This document shows, piece after piece, positions 5,992 to 13,298 of a DNA stretch of 19,517 nucleotides. Every line of letters begins with the position of its first letter. Within the stretch, counting starts at the first letter, position 1. A program made the position numbers and the translations under genes. This DNA comes from Caulobacteraceae bacterium UBA5005 (GTDB taxonomy: Bacteria; Pseudomonadota; Alphaproteobacteria; Caulobacterales; Caulobacteraceae), in NCBI GenBank assembly GCA_002398405.1, contig DGYN01000102.1, positions 16,477 through 35,993 of the forward strand, written 5' to 3'. A model generated the notes under the pieces. It did not search any database, was not told the DNA's origin, and worked only from the letters and a program-made list of their open reading frames with translations.

Positions 5992-7601
5992 AGTTTCAGC
6001 TCCGGAGCGGCGGGGAGGATGATGGTGAAGCGCGCGCCTTCGATGCCGCCGGAGGGGGTGCGCCGGTTTTCGGCCCAGACCCGGCCGTTGTGGGCCTGGA
6101 TGATCTGGCGGGCGATGGAAAGGCCAAGTCCGGAGTTGCCGCCAAAACCATGCACGCCCGAGGCCGACTTGGGCCTGGAGGTGTAGAACCGCTCGAACAC
6201 CGTCTCCAGGTTCTCTTCCGGGATGCCCGGGCCGTCGTCCTCGACGGTGATCAGCACATCGCTCTTCTGGCGGGCGAAGGCGACGCGGACGCTCGCGCCC
6301 TTCTTGCCGGTCTCGGCGGTGAAGGAGCGGGCATTGTCGATGAGGTTGCGCAGCACCTGGGCCAGCGGGCCTTCGCGTCCCAGGACCGCATAGGGTCCGG
6401 CCGGGGCGTCGAGCACGACCCGCGGCGCCTTGGGCCCCGCCGGATAGAGGCCGACGATATCCGCGGCGAGCTTGTCCAGTTCCACGGGCCTTGGGGTGTC
6501 GCGGGAAAGCTCGGCGTCGAGGCGCGAGGCGTTGGAGATGTCGGTGATCAGCCGGTCGAGACGGCCGACGTCCTGGCGCAGGATACCCATCAGTTTTTCC
6601 CGGGCCTTGGGGTCCTTGACCAGGTCCAGGGTCTCCACCGCCGAGCGGATCGAGGTGAGCGGATTTCGGATTTCATGCGCCACGTCCGCCGCGAACCGCT
6701 CGATGGCGTCCATCCGCTCGGAAAGGGTGTGGGTCATGGTCTCGAGACTTCGGGCCAGGTCCCCCAGTTCATCGTCGCGCCGGGCGATCTCCGGCAGGCT
6801 GATGGCGCGGGCCTGGCTCATCCGCACCTTGTCGGCGGCGCGGGACAGCCGCCGGACCGGATCGGCGACCAGGAAGTTCAGCAGCACCGAGGAGGCGAAG
6901 GTCGCCAGGACCGCCAGGGCCACGAAGGGCGCCAGCGCCGCCCGCTCCCGCTGAATGATCTCGTCGACATCGCCCGCTTCCAGGGTCAGGACCCCGGTCA
7001 CCGCCGTGACGTGCTTGATTGGCACCGAGACCGACAGCACGCGGTCGCCGCCGAAGGTGGGGCGCGGCCCCATGGCCAGTTCACCCTTCAAAGCGAGCTT
7101 GGTTTCCGCCTCCAGGGCCGCGAGCGCCCGGCGGGTGTCGCGGGTCTCCCGGCCGGACTCGAAGTCCTCGGCATGGAGTTTGAAGATGCCCCCCGCCCTG
7201 CGCAGCCTGGGCAGGTCCCGCCGCTCGATGCGGTCGACGACGTTGAAGCTGTCGGCGATCAGGTTGCCCTGACCGTCGAAGATCCGCAGCCGCTGGGTCT
7301 CCGGCACCTGGGCGACGAAGATGAAGCGGCGCACCGCCTCGGCGTCCAGAATGGGTTCGGGCTCGCCCATGGTGGCGGCGCGGGCGATTAGATAGCCGAA
7401 GGTGTCTGCCTCGGCGGTCAGGGCCTCAAGGTTGGAATTGACCAGGGCCCGCCGGGTCTCGTTGAGGATCAGGGCCCCGGTGACCAGCACCAGAAGGCCC
7501 GCCACGTTCAGGGCAATGATCGTCCGGCCCAGGCGCGAGCCCCAGGTCCACCGGAACTTGAACCCCGGCTTGGCTTCAGATTTCGCGGTATCGATAGCCA
7601 A
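5988..7601 (-). CDS. chvG: Sensor histidine kinase ChvG (ExoS-type)
   Basis: ChvG senses acid or envelope stress in the periplasm and phosphorylates ChvI. Order of parts: TM1 at about 27-49 (IIALNVAGLLVLVTGALIL), a periplasmic stimulus-sensing domain of roughly 200 residues, TM2 (LAPFVALAVLATFASSVLLNFLV), a HAMP segment, the HisKA box DVAHEIRNPLTSIRS with the phosphoacceptor His near 309, and an ATPase domain with the N box NLIDNARS, DDGPGIP and GGNSGLGLSIA. The start is uncertain. The only start-like codon at the expected place is TTG at 7601, which gives 537 residues and a 26-base overlap with chvI. An ATG at 7700 would add 33 unlikely Ser/Thr/Arg-rich residues inside chvI. A four-base overlap links it to hprK. 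Confidence 0.92.
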   Translation of the reverse strand: MAIDTAKSEAKPGFKFRWTWGSRLGRTIIALNVAGLLVLVTGALILNETRRALVNSNLEALTAEADTFGYLIARAATMGEPEPILDAEAVRRFIFVAQVPETQRLRIFDGQGNLIADSFNVVDRIERRDLPRLRRAGGIFKLHAEDFESGRETRDTRRALAALEAETKLALKGELAMGPRPTFGGDRVLSVSVPIKHVTAVTGVLTLEAGDVDEIIQRERAALAPFVALAVLATFASSVLLNFLVADPVRRLSRAADKVRMSQARAISLPEIARRDDELGDLARSLETMTHTLSERMDAIERFAADVAHEIRNPLTSIRSAVETLDLVKDPKAREKLMGILRQDVGRLDRLITDISNASRLDAELSRDTPRPVELDKLAADIVGLYPAGPKAPRVVLDAPAGPYAVLGREGPLAQVLRNLIDNARSFTAETGKKGASVRVAFARQKSDVLITVEDDGPGIPEENLETVFERFYTSRPKSASGVHGFGGNSGLGLSIARQIIQAHNGRVWAENRRTPSGGIEGARFTIILPAAPELKL

Positions 7602-8280
7602 CGCCGTACAGGGTTTCGATGGCGTCGAACTCCGGGTCGACCTGGCGGAACTTCTTGCGCATGCGCTTGACGTGGCTGTCGATGGTCCGGTCGTCGACAT
7701 AGACCTGGTCGTCGTAGGCAGCGTCCATCAGGTTGTCGCGGCTCTTCACGAAACCGGGGCGCTGGGCCAGCGACTGCAGCAGCAGGAACTCGGTGACGGT
7801 GAGCTTCACCGGCTTGCCGTCCCACAGGCAGTCGTGGCGCGCCGAATCCAGGGTCAGGCGGCCGCGCTTGATGGCCTTGGACTGGCCGGCGTTGGCGGGA
7901 TCCTTGTCCTCTTCGTTGGCCCGGCCGCGGCGCAGCACGGCCTTGACCCGCTCGATCAGCAGCCGCTGGGAAAACGGCTTGTGCATATAGTCGTCGGCGC
8001 CGAGGTTGAAGCCGAGGATCTCATCGATCTCGTCGTCCTTGGACGTCAGGATGATGACCGGCGTCTCGTGGGTGGCGCGGAAGCGCTTGAGCACCTCCAT
8101 GCCGTCCATGCGCGGCATCTTCACATCAAGGATGGCCAGGTCCGGCGGATCGTTCTCCAGCGCCTGCAGGCCGGAGAGGCCGTCGTAATAGGCCTTCACC
8201 GCGTGGCCGTGGCTTTCCAGGGCGAGGGAGACCGAGGCGACGATGTTCTCGTCGTCGTCGATGAGGGTGATCTTGGCCAT
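7576..8280 (-). CDS. chvI: Response regulator ChvI (OmpR family)
   Basis: The 234-residue regulator has a receiver domain (about 1-120) with the acidic pocket DDD at 8-10, phosphoacceptor Asp52 in ILDVKMPRMDG, a Thr in VIILTSKDDE and Lys in DYMHKPFS. An OmpR/PhoB winged helix follows (about 140-234; VKLTVTEFLLLQSLAQRPG, DDRTIDSHVKRMRKKF, ETLYGVGYRYRE). In relatives, ChvI controls envelope, exopolysaccharide and acid-response genes. The start is ATG at 8280, with AAGAGA a few bases upstream; longer in-frame starts add an unrelated Arg-rich lead. It is the first gene of the six-gene minus-strand operon; its promoter must lie in 8281-8425, shared with the divergent hydrolase. pckA, adjacent to chvI in rhizobia, is not here. 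Confidence 0.96.
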   Translation of the reverse strand: MAKITLIDDDENIVASVSLALESHGHAVKAYYDGLSGLQALENDPPDLAILDVKMPRMDGMEVLKRFRATHETPVIILTSKDDEIDEILGFNLGADDYMHKPFSQRLLIERVKAVLRRGRANEEDKDPANAGQSKAIKRGRLTLDSARHDCLWDGKPVKLTVTEFLLLQSLAQRPGFVKSRDNLMDAAYDDQVYVDDRTIDSHVKRMRKKFRQVDPEFDAIETLYGVGYRYREI

Positions 8281-8425
8281 TCTCTTTTGTCGTTCCGTCT
8301 CGGGGCGGGTGAAGCTAAGCCGCAGCGCGCCTTGGAGCAATCGGCCGCGGCGTAAATGAGGCAAGCGTCACAGTCGAAAAGCTCCCGGCTTGCGCCAAGG
8401 TTCCCCGCCGCTTAGTCCCTGGACC

Positions 8426-9538
8426 ATGATCACCGGCCATTGCGACCCCAGGTTTGAGCCCGTCCGAGCAGCCTTCGAGGCGAATTTCACGGCCGGCGAG
8501 GAGCTCGGCGCCCGCTTCTGCCTGATCGAGGACGGCGAGACGGTCGTCGACCTCATCGGCGGCTTCGCGGACCGGGCGCAGACCAGGCCGTTCGCGGAAG
8601 ACACCCTGGCCCCCGTATTTTCCAGCACCAAGGCCGTGGCGGCGCTCCTGATCGCCCGCCTGGTGGACCAGGGAAAACTCGACTACCGCCAGACCGTCGC
8701 CAGCCTCTGGCCCGAGTTCGCCCAGGCCGGCAAGGGCGCCATCACCGTCGAACAGGCCCTGTCGCACCAGGACGGCCTTTCCGGGATCACGGAGGAGATC
8801 GACCCCGCCCTATGGTTCGACTGGGACGCGATCTGCGCCCTGCTCGCCGCCCAGGCGCCGATCTGGCCGCCTGGAACCGCCAGCGGCTACCACCCGATCA
8901 CCTATGGCTACACCGCGGGCGAGATCTTCCGCCGGGTCGACGGGCGGACCATGGGCCGGGCGCTCGCCGAGGACATCGCCGGCCCCTTGAACCTCGACCT
9001 GTGGATCGGACTTCCCGACAGCGAACATCCCCGCGTCGCCGAGATGAAACTGGCGAGCCGCCTGCCCGACTTCGGCCCTCCGCCGCTGAGCGAGGCGGCC
9101 AAGGCGGCGTTCATGAACAAATGGTCCTTTCCCGGCGGTCCCACGGACAGGTGGCGGCGGGCCGAGATTCCATCAGCCAACGGCCATGCGACGGCGCAGG
9201 CTCTGGCCCGCCTGATGGCGGCGGTCCTCGACGGGACCCTGCTGTCGAAACAGGCCCTGGCCCAGGCCACGGCCGAGCGCATCTTCGGCCAGGACCTGGT
9301 CGTTCCCTTCGTGGCGTCGTGGGCCGCGGGCTTCATGCGCAATCCGCCGAACTTCATCTACGGGCCGGGGAAGCAGACCTTCGGCCACTCCGGCCGCGGC
9401 GGCTCCTGCGTCTTCGCCGACCCCGAACGGGGCCTCGCCGGCGCCTATGTCATGAACAAGGAAAGCCACCACCTGATCGGCGACCCCAGGTCGAGGCGGC
9501 TGATCGAGGCGGCGTACGTCAGCCTGGGGACTGTTTGA
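8426..9538 (+). CDS. Beta-lactamase-fold serine hydrolase (EstB-like esterase)
   Basis: The 370-residue protein belongs to the class C beta-lactamase-related family, usually esterases or peptidases rather than antibiotic-degrading enzymes. The catalytic SxxK motif is SSTK (Ser66, Lys69) after VFSSTK; the second motif region is SGYHPITYGY (Tyr155), and GHSGRGGS near 330-340 stands for the third KTG/HTG-type box. LSHQDGLSG around 112-120 is typical of the family. No signal peptide is visible, so it is probably cytoplasmic. The start ATG at 8426 is chosen because MITGHCDPRFEPV matches the usual family start; a TTG at 8390 is less likely. Its last three codons and stop (GTV-stop) lie in the REP element shared with rarD. 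Confidence 0.9.
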   Translation: MITGHCDPRFEPVRAAFEANFTAGEELGARFCLIEDGETVVDLIGGFADRAQTRPFAEDTLAPVFSSTKAVAALLIARLVDQGKLDYRQTVASLWPEFAQAGKGAITVEQALSHQDGLSGITEEIDPALWFDWDAICALLAAQAPIWPPGTASGYHPITYGYTAGEIFRRVDGRTMGRALAEDIAGPLNLDLWIGLPDSEHPRVAEMKLASRLPDFGPPPLSEAAKAAFMNKWSFPGGPTDRWRRAEIPSANGHATAQALARLMAAVLDGTLLSKQALAQATAERIFGQDLVVPFVASWAAGFMRNPPNFIYGPGKQTFGHSGRGGSCVFADPERGLAGAYVMNKESHHLIGDPRSRRLIEAAYVSLGTV

Positions 9539-9654
9539 AATCCGCAGGATTTCTAACTGTCCCCGACACGGTGGATGATCACAACCGGCCGCACATGCCG
9601 ATCCTCGGCGTCGGGGACAGTTAGAAATCGCGAGCGCGATTTCAAACAGTCCCC
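9526..9654. repeat. REP doublet (family B) spanning the ends of two convergent genes
   Basis: The outer 17 bases, GGGGACTGTTTGAAATC at 9526-9542 and the exact inverse at 9638-9654, match perfectly. Each end is itself an imperfect palindrome: GAAATCC-GCA-GGATTTC at the left and GAAATCGC-GAGC-GCGATTTC at the right, then the TTCTAACTGTCCCCGA / TCGGGGACAGTTAGAA inner halves. The two REP-like hairpins are in opposite orientation around about 45 bp, like a BIME or REPIN. Such elements are normally moved by REP-associated tyrosine transposases (RAYT); no such gene is in the window. Both flanking genes end inside it. Confidence 0.88.
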
Positions 9655-10586
9655 TTACTCTGCGCCTCCGGAACCGGCCCCTCCAGCGCCGCCTCCTTGG
9701 CCGCGCGCATCCCGCCGCGCACCGCGCCGATGACGAAGACCACCGCCGCCAGCCAGATGAAGCCGAAGCTCACCGCGTGCAGCGCCTTGAACGGCTCGCC
9801 CTGGAGGACGCCGGTGAAGAAGCCGATGGTCGGGGCCATGAACTGCAGAAAGCCCATGGCGGAAAGCGGCATCCTGCGCGCCGCCCAGGCGAAGAGGGCG
9901 AGCGGCGCCGCGGTGATGGGGCCCGACGCGATCAGCCACCAGGTGGCGCCGGGGGTCTCACCGAAATGGCCGGCCTCGCCAAGGAACAGCAGATAGCCGA
10001 GCGCGAAGGGGGCCAGCAGCAGGCACTCGACCAGGAGGCCCGTCTGGGCGTCGGCCTTGACCCATTTGCGCACGATCCCATAGCCGCCGAACGAAAACGC
10101 CAGCGCCAGCGATATCCACGGCAGGCGGCCAAGCGCGAAGGCCTGCACCGCCACGCCGATCGCCGCCAGGGCAATGGCCGCCAGGGCGATGCGGTCGATC
10201 CTCTCGCGGAAGATCAGCGCCCCGGCCGCCATATTGACCAGGGGGTTGATGTAGTAGCCAAGGCTCGATTCCAGCACCTTCCCGTCATTGACCGCGAAGG
10301 TGAAGACGCCCCAGTTCGCCGCGATCAGCGCCGATGAGGTGAACAGCAGGGCGAGCGTCCGTGGGTTCTTGAACACCGCCACCACCTGCCGCCCCTGCTT
10401 GGCCAGCAGCACCAGGACCCCCGCCGCCACGACGCCCCACAGCACCCGGTGCGCCACAATCTCCCACGCCCCCGGCCCCTGGGCGTAGATCTGCTGCATC
10501 AGCAGCGGCACAAACCCCCACACCAGGTAACAGACCACCGCCGAAGCCCAGGCGGCCTTGCGTTCGTTGTCGGGAAGGGCGCTCAT
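9642..10586 (-). CDS. rarD: RarD-type EamA/DMT family permease
   Basis: The 314-residue integral membrane protein of the drug/metabolite transporter superfamily has about ten hydrophobic segments. RarD hallmarks include GFVPLLMQQI early, AHRVLWG, LIAANWGVFTFAVN, ESSLGYYINPLVNMAAG and FRERI, and later SGPITAAPLALFAWAARRMPLSAMGFLQFMAPTIGF. The RarD substrate is not established; chloramphenicol sensitivity is the source of the name. The start is ATG 10586; a longer version to 10706 would read through a repeat and is rejected. Its Shine-Dalgarno (GGGAAGGGAG) comes from repeat family C, and its last residues GTV plus stop come from repeat family B. Confidence 0.93.
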   Translation of the reverse strand: MSALPDNERKAAWASAVVCYLVWGFVPLLMQQIYAQGPGAWEIVAHRVLWGVVAAGVLVLLAKQGRQVVAVFKNPRTLALLFTSSALIAANWGVFTFAVNDGKVLESSLGYYINPLVNMAAGALIFRERIDRIALAAIALAAIGVAVQAFALGRLPWISLALAFSFGGYGIVRKWVKADAQTGLLVECLLLAPFALGYLLFLGEAGHFGETPGATWWLIASGPITAAPLALFAWAARRMPLSAMGFLQFMAPTIGFFTGVLQGEPFKALHAVSFGFIWLAAVVFVIGAVRGGMRAAKEAALEGPVPEAQSKGTV

Positions 10587-10588
10587 CT

Positions 10589-10738
10589 CCCTTCCCCATC
10601 GAGGGGGGAAGGGCCGGGGATGGGGGTGATCGCACGCGCCGGCGCAAGACACCGCGAACGGCGCCCATCGAGCCTTGTCAACACACAGCCGGGGGTCCAC
10701 CCCCATCCCCTACCCTTCCCCCCTCGAGGGGGAAGGGC
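10589..10738. repeat. Intergenic REP-like doublet, family C (TCGAGGGGGGAAGGG)
   Basis: Arms at about 10589-10628 and 10698-10738 are inverted near-copies: the left contains CCCTTCCCCATCGAGGGGGG, then AAGGG and GGGGATGGGGGTG; the right is the inverse of the same pattern with small changes. Each arm also folds on itself (CCCTTCCCC with GGGGAAGGG). The left arm abuts the rarD start codon and provides its ribosome binding site. The rest of the asd-rarD gap (to 10856) holds only a short hairpin; I see no gene. Confidence 0.8.
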
Positions 10739-10802
10739 GCGCAGTTCGACGACCATCCTAATCTCCAGTCCGCCAGCGCGGCCAAGGCAGGATGTCATCT
10801 GG

Positions 10803-10822
10803 GTCCCGGCCTTGACCGGGAC
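10803..10822. terminator. Weak hairpin downstream of asd
   Basis: GTCCCGG and CCGGGAC form a seven-base-pair stem around a six-base loop about 35 bases after the asd stop on the minus strand. There is no T-run after it in that direction, so it is at best a weak intrinsic terminator, and it may be a remnant of another repeat family. Confidence 0.3.
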
Positions 10823-10856
10823 AAGCGAAGAAAAAATCCGCTGTTTCCGGCTTTAT

Positions 10857-11885
10857 CTAAGCGAGCTCTCTATGAATGAGCCCGCGTTCGTGCAGCAGCT
10901 CCGCGATCTGCACGGCGTTCAATGCCGCGCCCTTGCGCAGGTTGTCGCTGACCACCCACAGGTTCAGGCCGTGCTTGACGGTCGGATCATTGCGGATGCG
11001 CGAGACGAACACCGCGTGCTCGCCCTGGGCTTCCTTCGGCGTGATGTAGCCCTTGTCGTCGCGGCTATCGATGACCATCACGCCCGGCGCATCGCGCAGG
11101 ATCTCGCGGGCGTCATCGTCGTCCAGCGCGTTGTGGAACTCGATGTTCACGCACTCCGAATGGCCTACCATCACCGGCACGCGGACACAGGTGACCGTCA
11201 GCGCGATGTCGGGGTCGATCATCTTGTGGACCTCGTTCCACATCTTGGCCTCTTCGTCGGTGTAGCCGTCGTCGTTGAACGACCCGATGAAGGGAATGAC
11301 GTTGAAGGCGATCTGCTTGGGGAACTTCTTGGGCTCGGAGGGACCGAGCACGAAGATGCCCTTGGTCTGATCCCAAAGCTCGTCCATGCCTTCCTTGCCG
11401 GCGCCGGAAACCGACTGATAGGTCGAGACCACCACCCGCTTGATCTTGGCTGCATCGTGCAGGGGCTTGAGCGCCACCACCAGCTGGGCGGTCGAGCAGT
11501 TGGGGTTGGCGATGATGTTCTTCTTGTGCGCGTAGGAGACATCATCCGGGTTCACCTCCGGCACGATCAGCGGCACGTCCGGATCCATGCGGAAGGCGGA
11601 GGAATTGTCGATGACGATGGGGCCCGCCGCGCCGATCTTCGGCGACCAGACCTTGGAGATCGAACCGCCCGCGCTCATCAGCACGATGTCGACGGTGGAG
11701 AAGTCGAACTGCTCCAGGTCCTCGCACTTGATGCGGTGGGGACCGAAGTCGACCTCGACGCCGATGGATTTGCGGGACGCGATCGCATGCATCTTATCCA
11801 CGGGGAACTTCAGTTCCTCGAGGATATTCATCATCTCACGGCCCACGTTACCCGTGGCGCCCACAACGGCGACCCGGTAGCCCAT
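10857..11885 (-). CDS. asd: Aspartate-semialdehyde dehydrogenase
   Basis: Asd reduces aspartyl phosphate to aspartate semialdehyde with NADPH, feeding lysine/diaminopimelate, threonine and methionine synthesis. The 342-residue protein begins GYRVAVVGATGNVGREM (Rossmann GxTGxVG), has the catalytic cysteine in NPNCST (Cys130), SVSGAGKEGMDEL at 158-170, and the active-site His in VPVMVGHSE (His242). Length and blocks are normal for the bacterial enzyme. ATG 11885 has AGGAGAG about ten bases upstream. It stands alone on the minus strand, divergent from the AT-rich insert that begins about 60 bp upstream. Confidence 0.97.
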   Translation of the reverse strand: MGYRVAVVGATGNVGREMMNILEELKFPVDKMHAIASRKSIGVEVDFGPHRIKCEDLEQFDFSTVDIVLMSAGGSISKVWSPKIGAAGPIVIDNSSAFRMDPDVPLIVPEVNPDDVSYAHKKNIIANPNCSTAQLVVALKPLHDAAKIKRVVVSTYQSVSGAGKEGMDELWDQTKGIFVLGPSEPKKFPKQIAFNVIPFIGSFNDDGYTDEEAKMWNEVHKMIDPDIALTVTCVRVPVMVGHSECVNIEFHNALDDDDAREILRDAPGVMVIDSRDDKGYITPKEAQGEHAVFVSRIRNDPTVKHGLNLWVVSDNLRKGAALNAVQIAELLHERGLIHRELA

Positions 11886-11987
11886 CGCTCACTCTCCTGA
11901 AATTAGGGAGGCGGGGAGATACTGCTTTTGGGGGATGGGGGCAAGTTCCTCACTGGAATTCACCCAAAGCGAAACGAACCTCGGGGG

Positions 11988-12017
11988 TTCACATAACGTT
12001 CTCGTTTATGATATAGC
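11988..12017 (+). promoter_or_regulatory. Candidate promoter of the NDT-like gene
   Basis: TTCACA at 11988-11993 and TATAGC at 12012-12017 are separated by 18 bases and resemble -35 and -10 boxes. Transcription would begin around 12023, leaving a short leader before the TTG start at 12047. This is pattern matching in an AT-rich stretch, so it is only moderately supported. Confidence 0.4.
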
Positions 12018-12046
12018 CAAGGTTGTCTGATCTGGAGCGCACAATC

Positions 12047-13210
12047 TTGGCGAAGCCACCTAAGAAACCAGCGGCACAAACGGCAGCCGCTACAGAAGAA
12101 CCAAAATCTGGCGGCCGAAAGGGACGGGCAAACAGGCCGTTCCCGTCAGCGTCTTACTCAGAGGCGGAAGCATTTGCTCGAGCAATATATGAAATTGGAT
12201 CAGGACATCCGGTTCGCAGATTAACAGTCTTTGACGAACTAAAGAAATCACCTGAAAGCAGCGCAAGTCGGGAAATAGTTACGAATGCCAACAAATATTT
12301 GTTGGTCAAAGGTGGATATCAGGCAGAAACCTTAGGCCTCACAGATGAGGCCATTGCTATATTTAGCGATTCAACCCCGCACAGAGAAAAGCTTCGAACT
12401 CGGGTAATTCTCGCAATCGACTCTGTTCCTGCCTTCAAGACACTTTACGAGAGGTTTTCAGGCAACAGACGACCAGCGAACTCGGCGCTCGTTGACGCTG
12501 CCCGAGATGCGGGAGTGCCTCAGGAATATTTGAACGAGGCCGTAGACCGCTTTATCGTGAACTTGGAAAATGTCGGTTTGCTTCAGACATTATCTGGGTC
12601 AGAGAGGATCCTATCCCTCGACCACCTTGTGGATGCATCCGCACAACAAATACCTGCGCCTTCTGTGCGTATTGTTGCAGATGCAACGCCCAACACTCTT
12701 CCGATTACCTCCGAACAGGCCGATTTCGAGCGTATGTGCTTTTACATTACGCCAATCGGGGATGAAGGTTCTGATTTCCGGAAACACTCTGACTTGTTCT
12801 TAAGCTCGATAGTCGAACCCGCCCTTGAGACGGTCGGCCTAGTCGTAATTAGGGCTGACAAGATCGATAAGCCTGGAATTATTTCGCGCCAAGTGTTTGA
12901 GTATATTAGGCGAGCGCGAGTAGTGATTGCCGATTTATCATTCCACAATCCGAATGTTTTTTATGAACTTGCTATTCGTCACATGCTGAAAAAACCAGTG
13001 ATTCAGATATCACAAATATCCGATAAGCCTCCGTTTGATATAAATCAGATGAGAACAATATTTATTGATAACTCAAGCATATATAGTTTGGTCCCGAAAC
13101 TTGAAACCTATAAATCGGAAATCGCGAATCAGGTTCGCAGAGCCCTAGAAAATACTGATACTGGAGACAATCCTATCTCTATATATTATCCCGATCTAAA
13201 TGTTACTTAG
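12047..13210 (+). CDS. Winged-helix-like + nucleoside deoxyribosyltransferase-like (NDT/TIR-like) protein, candidate defence effector
   Basis: The 387-residue protein has three parts. Residues 1-30 are a basic Lys/Ala/Arg-rich tail. Residues about 38-195 look like two winged-helix-type units (AFARAIYEIGSGHPVRRLTVFDELKKS...LGLTDEAIAIF, then AFKTLYERFSG...NLENVGLLQTL). Residues about 228-345 form a Rossmann-like domain with CFYITPIGDE (231-240), VIRAD (267-271), PGIISRQVFEYIRRARVVIADLSFHNPNVFYELAIRH (276-312). Asp296 and Glu307 occupy the places of the catalytic Asp/Glu of nucleoside 2-deoxyribosyltransferases; such folds also act as NAD or nucleotide-cleaving effectors in phage defence. The start is TTG 12047, with GGAG nine bases upstream; TTG 12023 is an alternative. 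AT-richer than all neighbours, with no partner gene, it looks transferred. The enzyme activity is inferred. Confidence 0.8.
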   Translation: MAKPPKKPAAQTAAATEEPKSGGRKGRANRPFPSASYSEAEAFARAIYEIGSGHPVRRLTVFDELKKSPESSASREIVTNANKYLLVKGGYQAETLGLTDEAIAIFSDSTPHREKLRTRVILAIDSVPAFKTLYERFSGNRRPANSALVDAARDAGVPQEYLNEAVDRFIVNLENVGLLQTLSGSERILSLDHLVDASAQQIPAPSVRIVADATPNTLPITSEQADFERMCFYITPIGDEGSDFRKHSDLFLSSIVEPALETVGLVVIRADKIDKPGIISRQVFEYIRRARVVIADLSFHNPNVFYELAIRHMLKKPVIQISQISDKPPFDINQMRTIFIDNSSIYSLVPKLETYKSEIANQVRRALENTDTGDNPISIYYPDLNVT

Positions 13211-13298
13211 ACTTGATCTGCTGCAAAACACAGTGCCGGTTCTAATAGTCCCCAATCATACTTGAGGATCGATCGCTGGGCGCATATCGAGCGATAAG

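Noticed and set aside
6090..7391. 433-codon open frame opposite chvG
   Set aside because: It is an antisense shadow; chvG shows all kinase motifs on the other strand.
9526..9654. CRISPR array or insertion sequence
   Set aside because: There is one inverted pair only, with no regularly spaced direct repeats and no transposase frame; a REP doublet fits better.
10586..10706. N-terminal extension of rarD by 40 residues
   Set aside because: The extra residues are read from repeat family C and its surroundings, and the normal RarD opening begins at ATG 10586.
10449..11900. 483-codon open frame on the plus strand opposite asd
   Set aside because: asd is certain on the minus strand. This frame runs through repeat family C and gives an unstructured His/Asp/Val-rich product.
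13272..13295. ATCGCT/AGCGAT inverted repeat as terminator of the NDT-like gene
   Set aside because: The six-base stem has a 12-base loop and no T-run, which is too weak to call a terminator.
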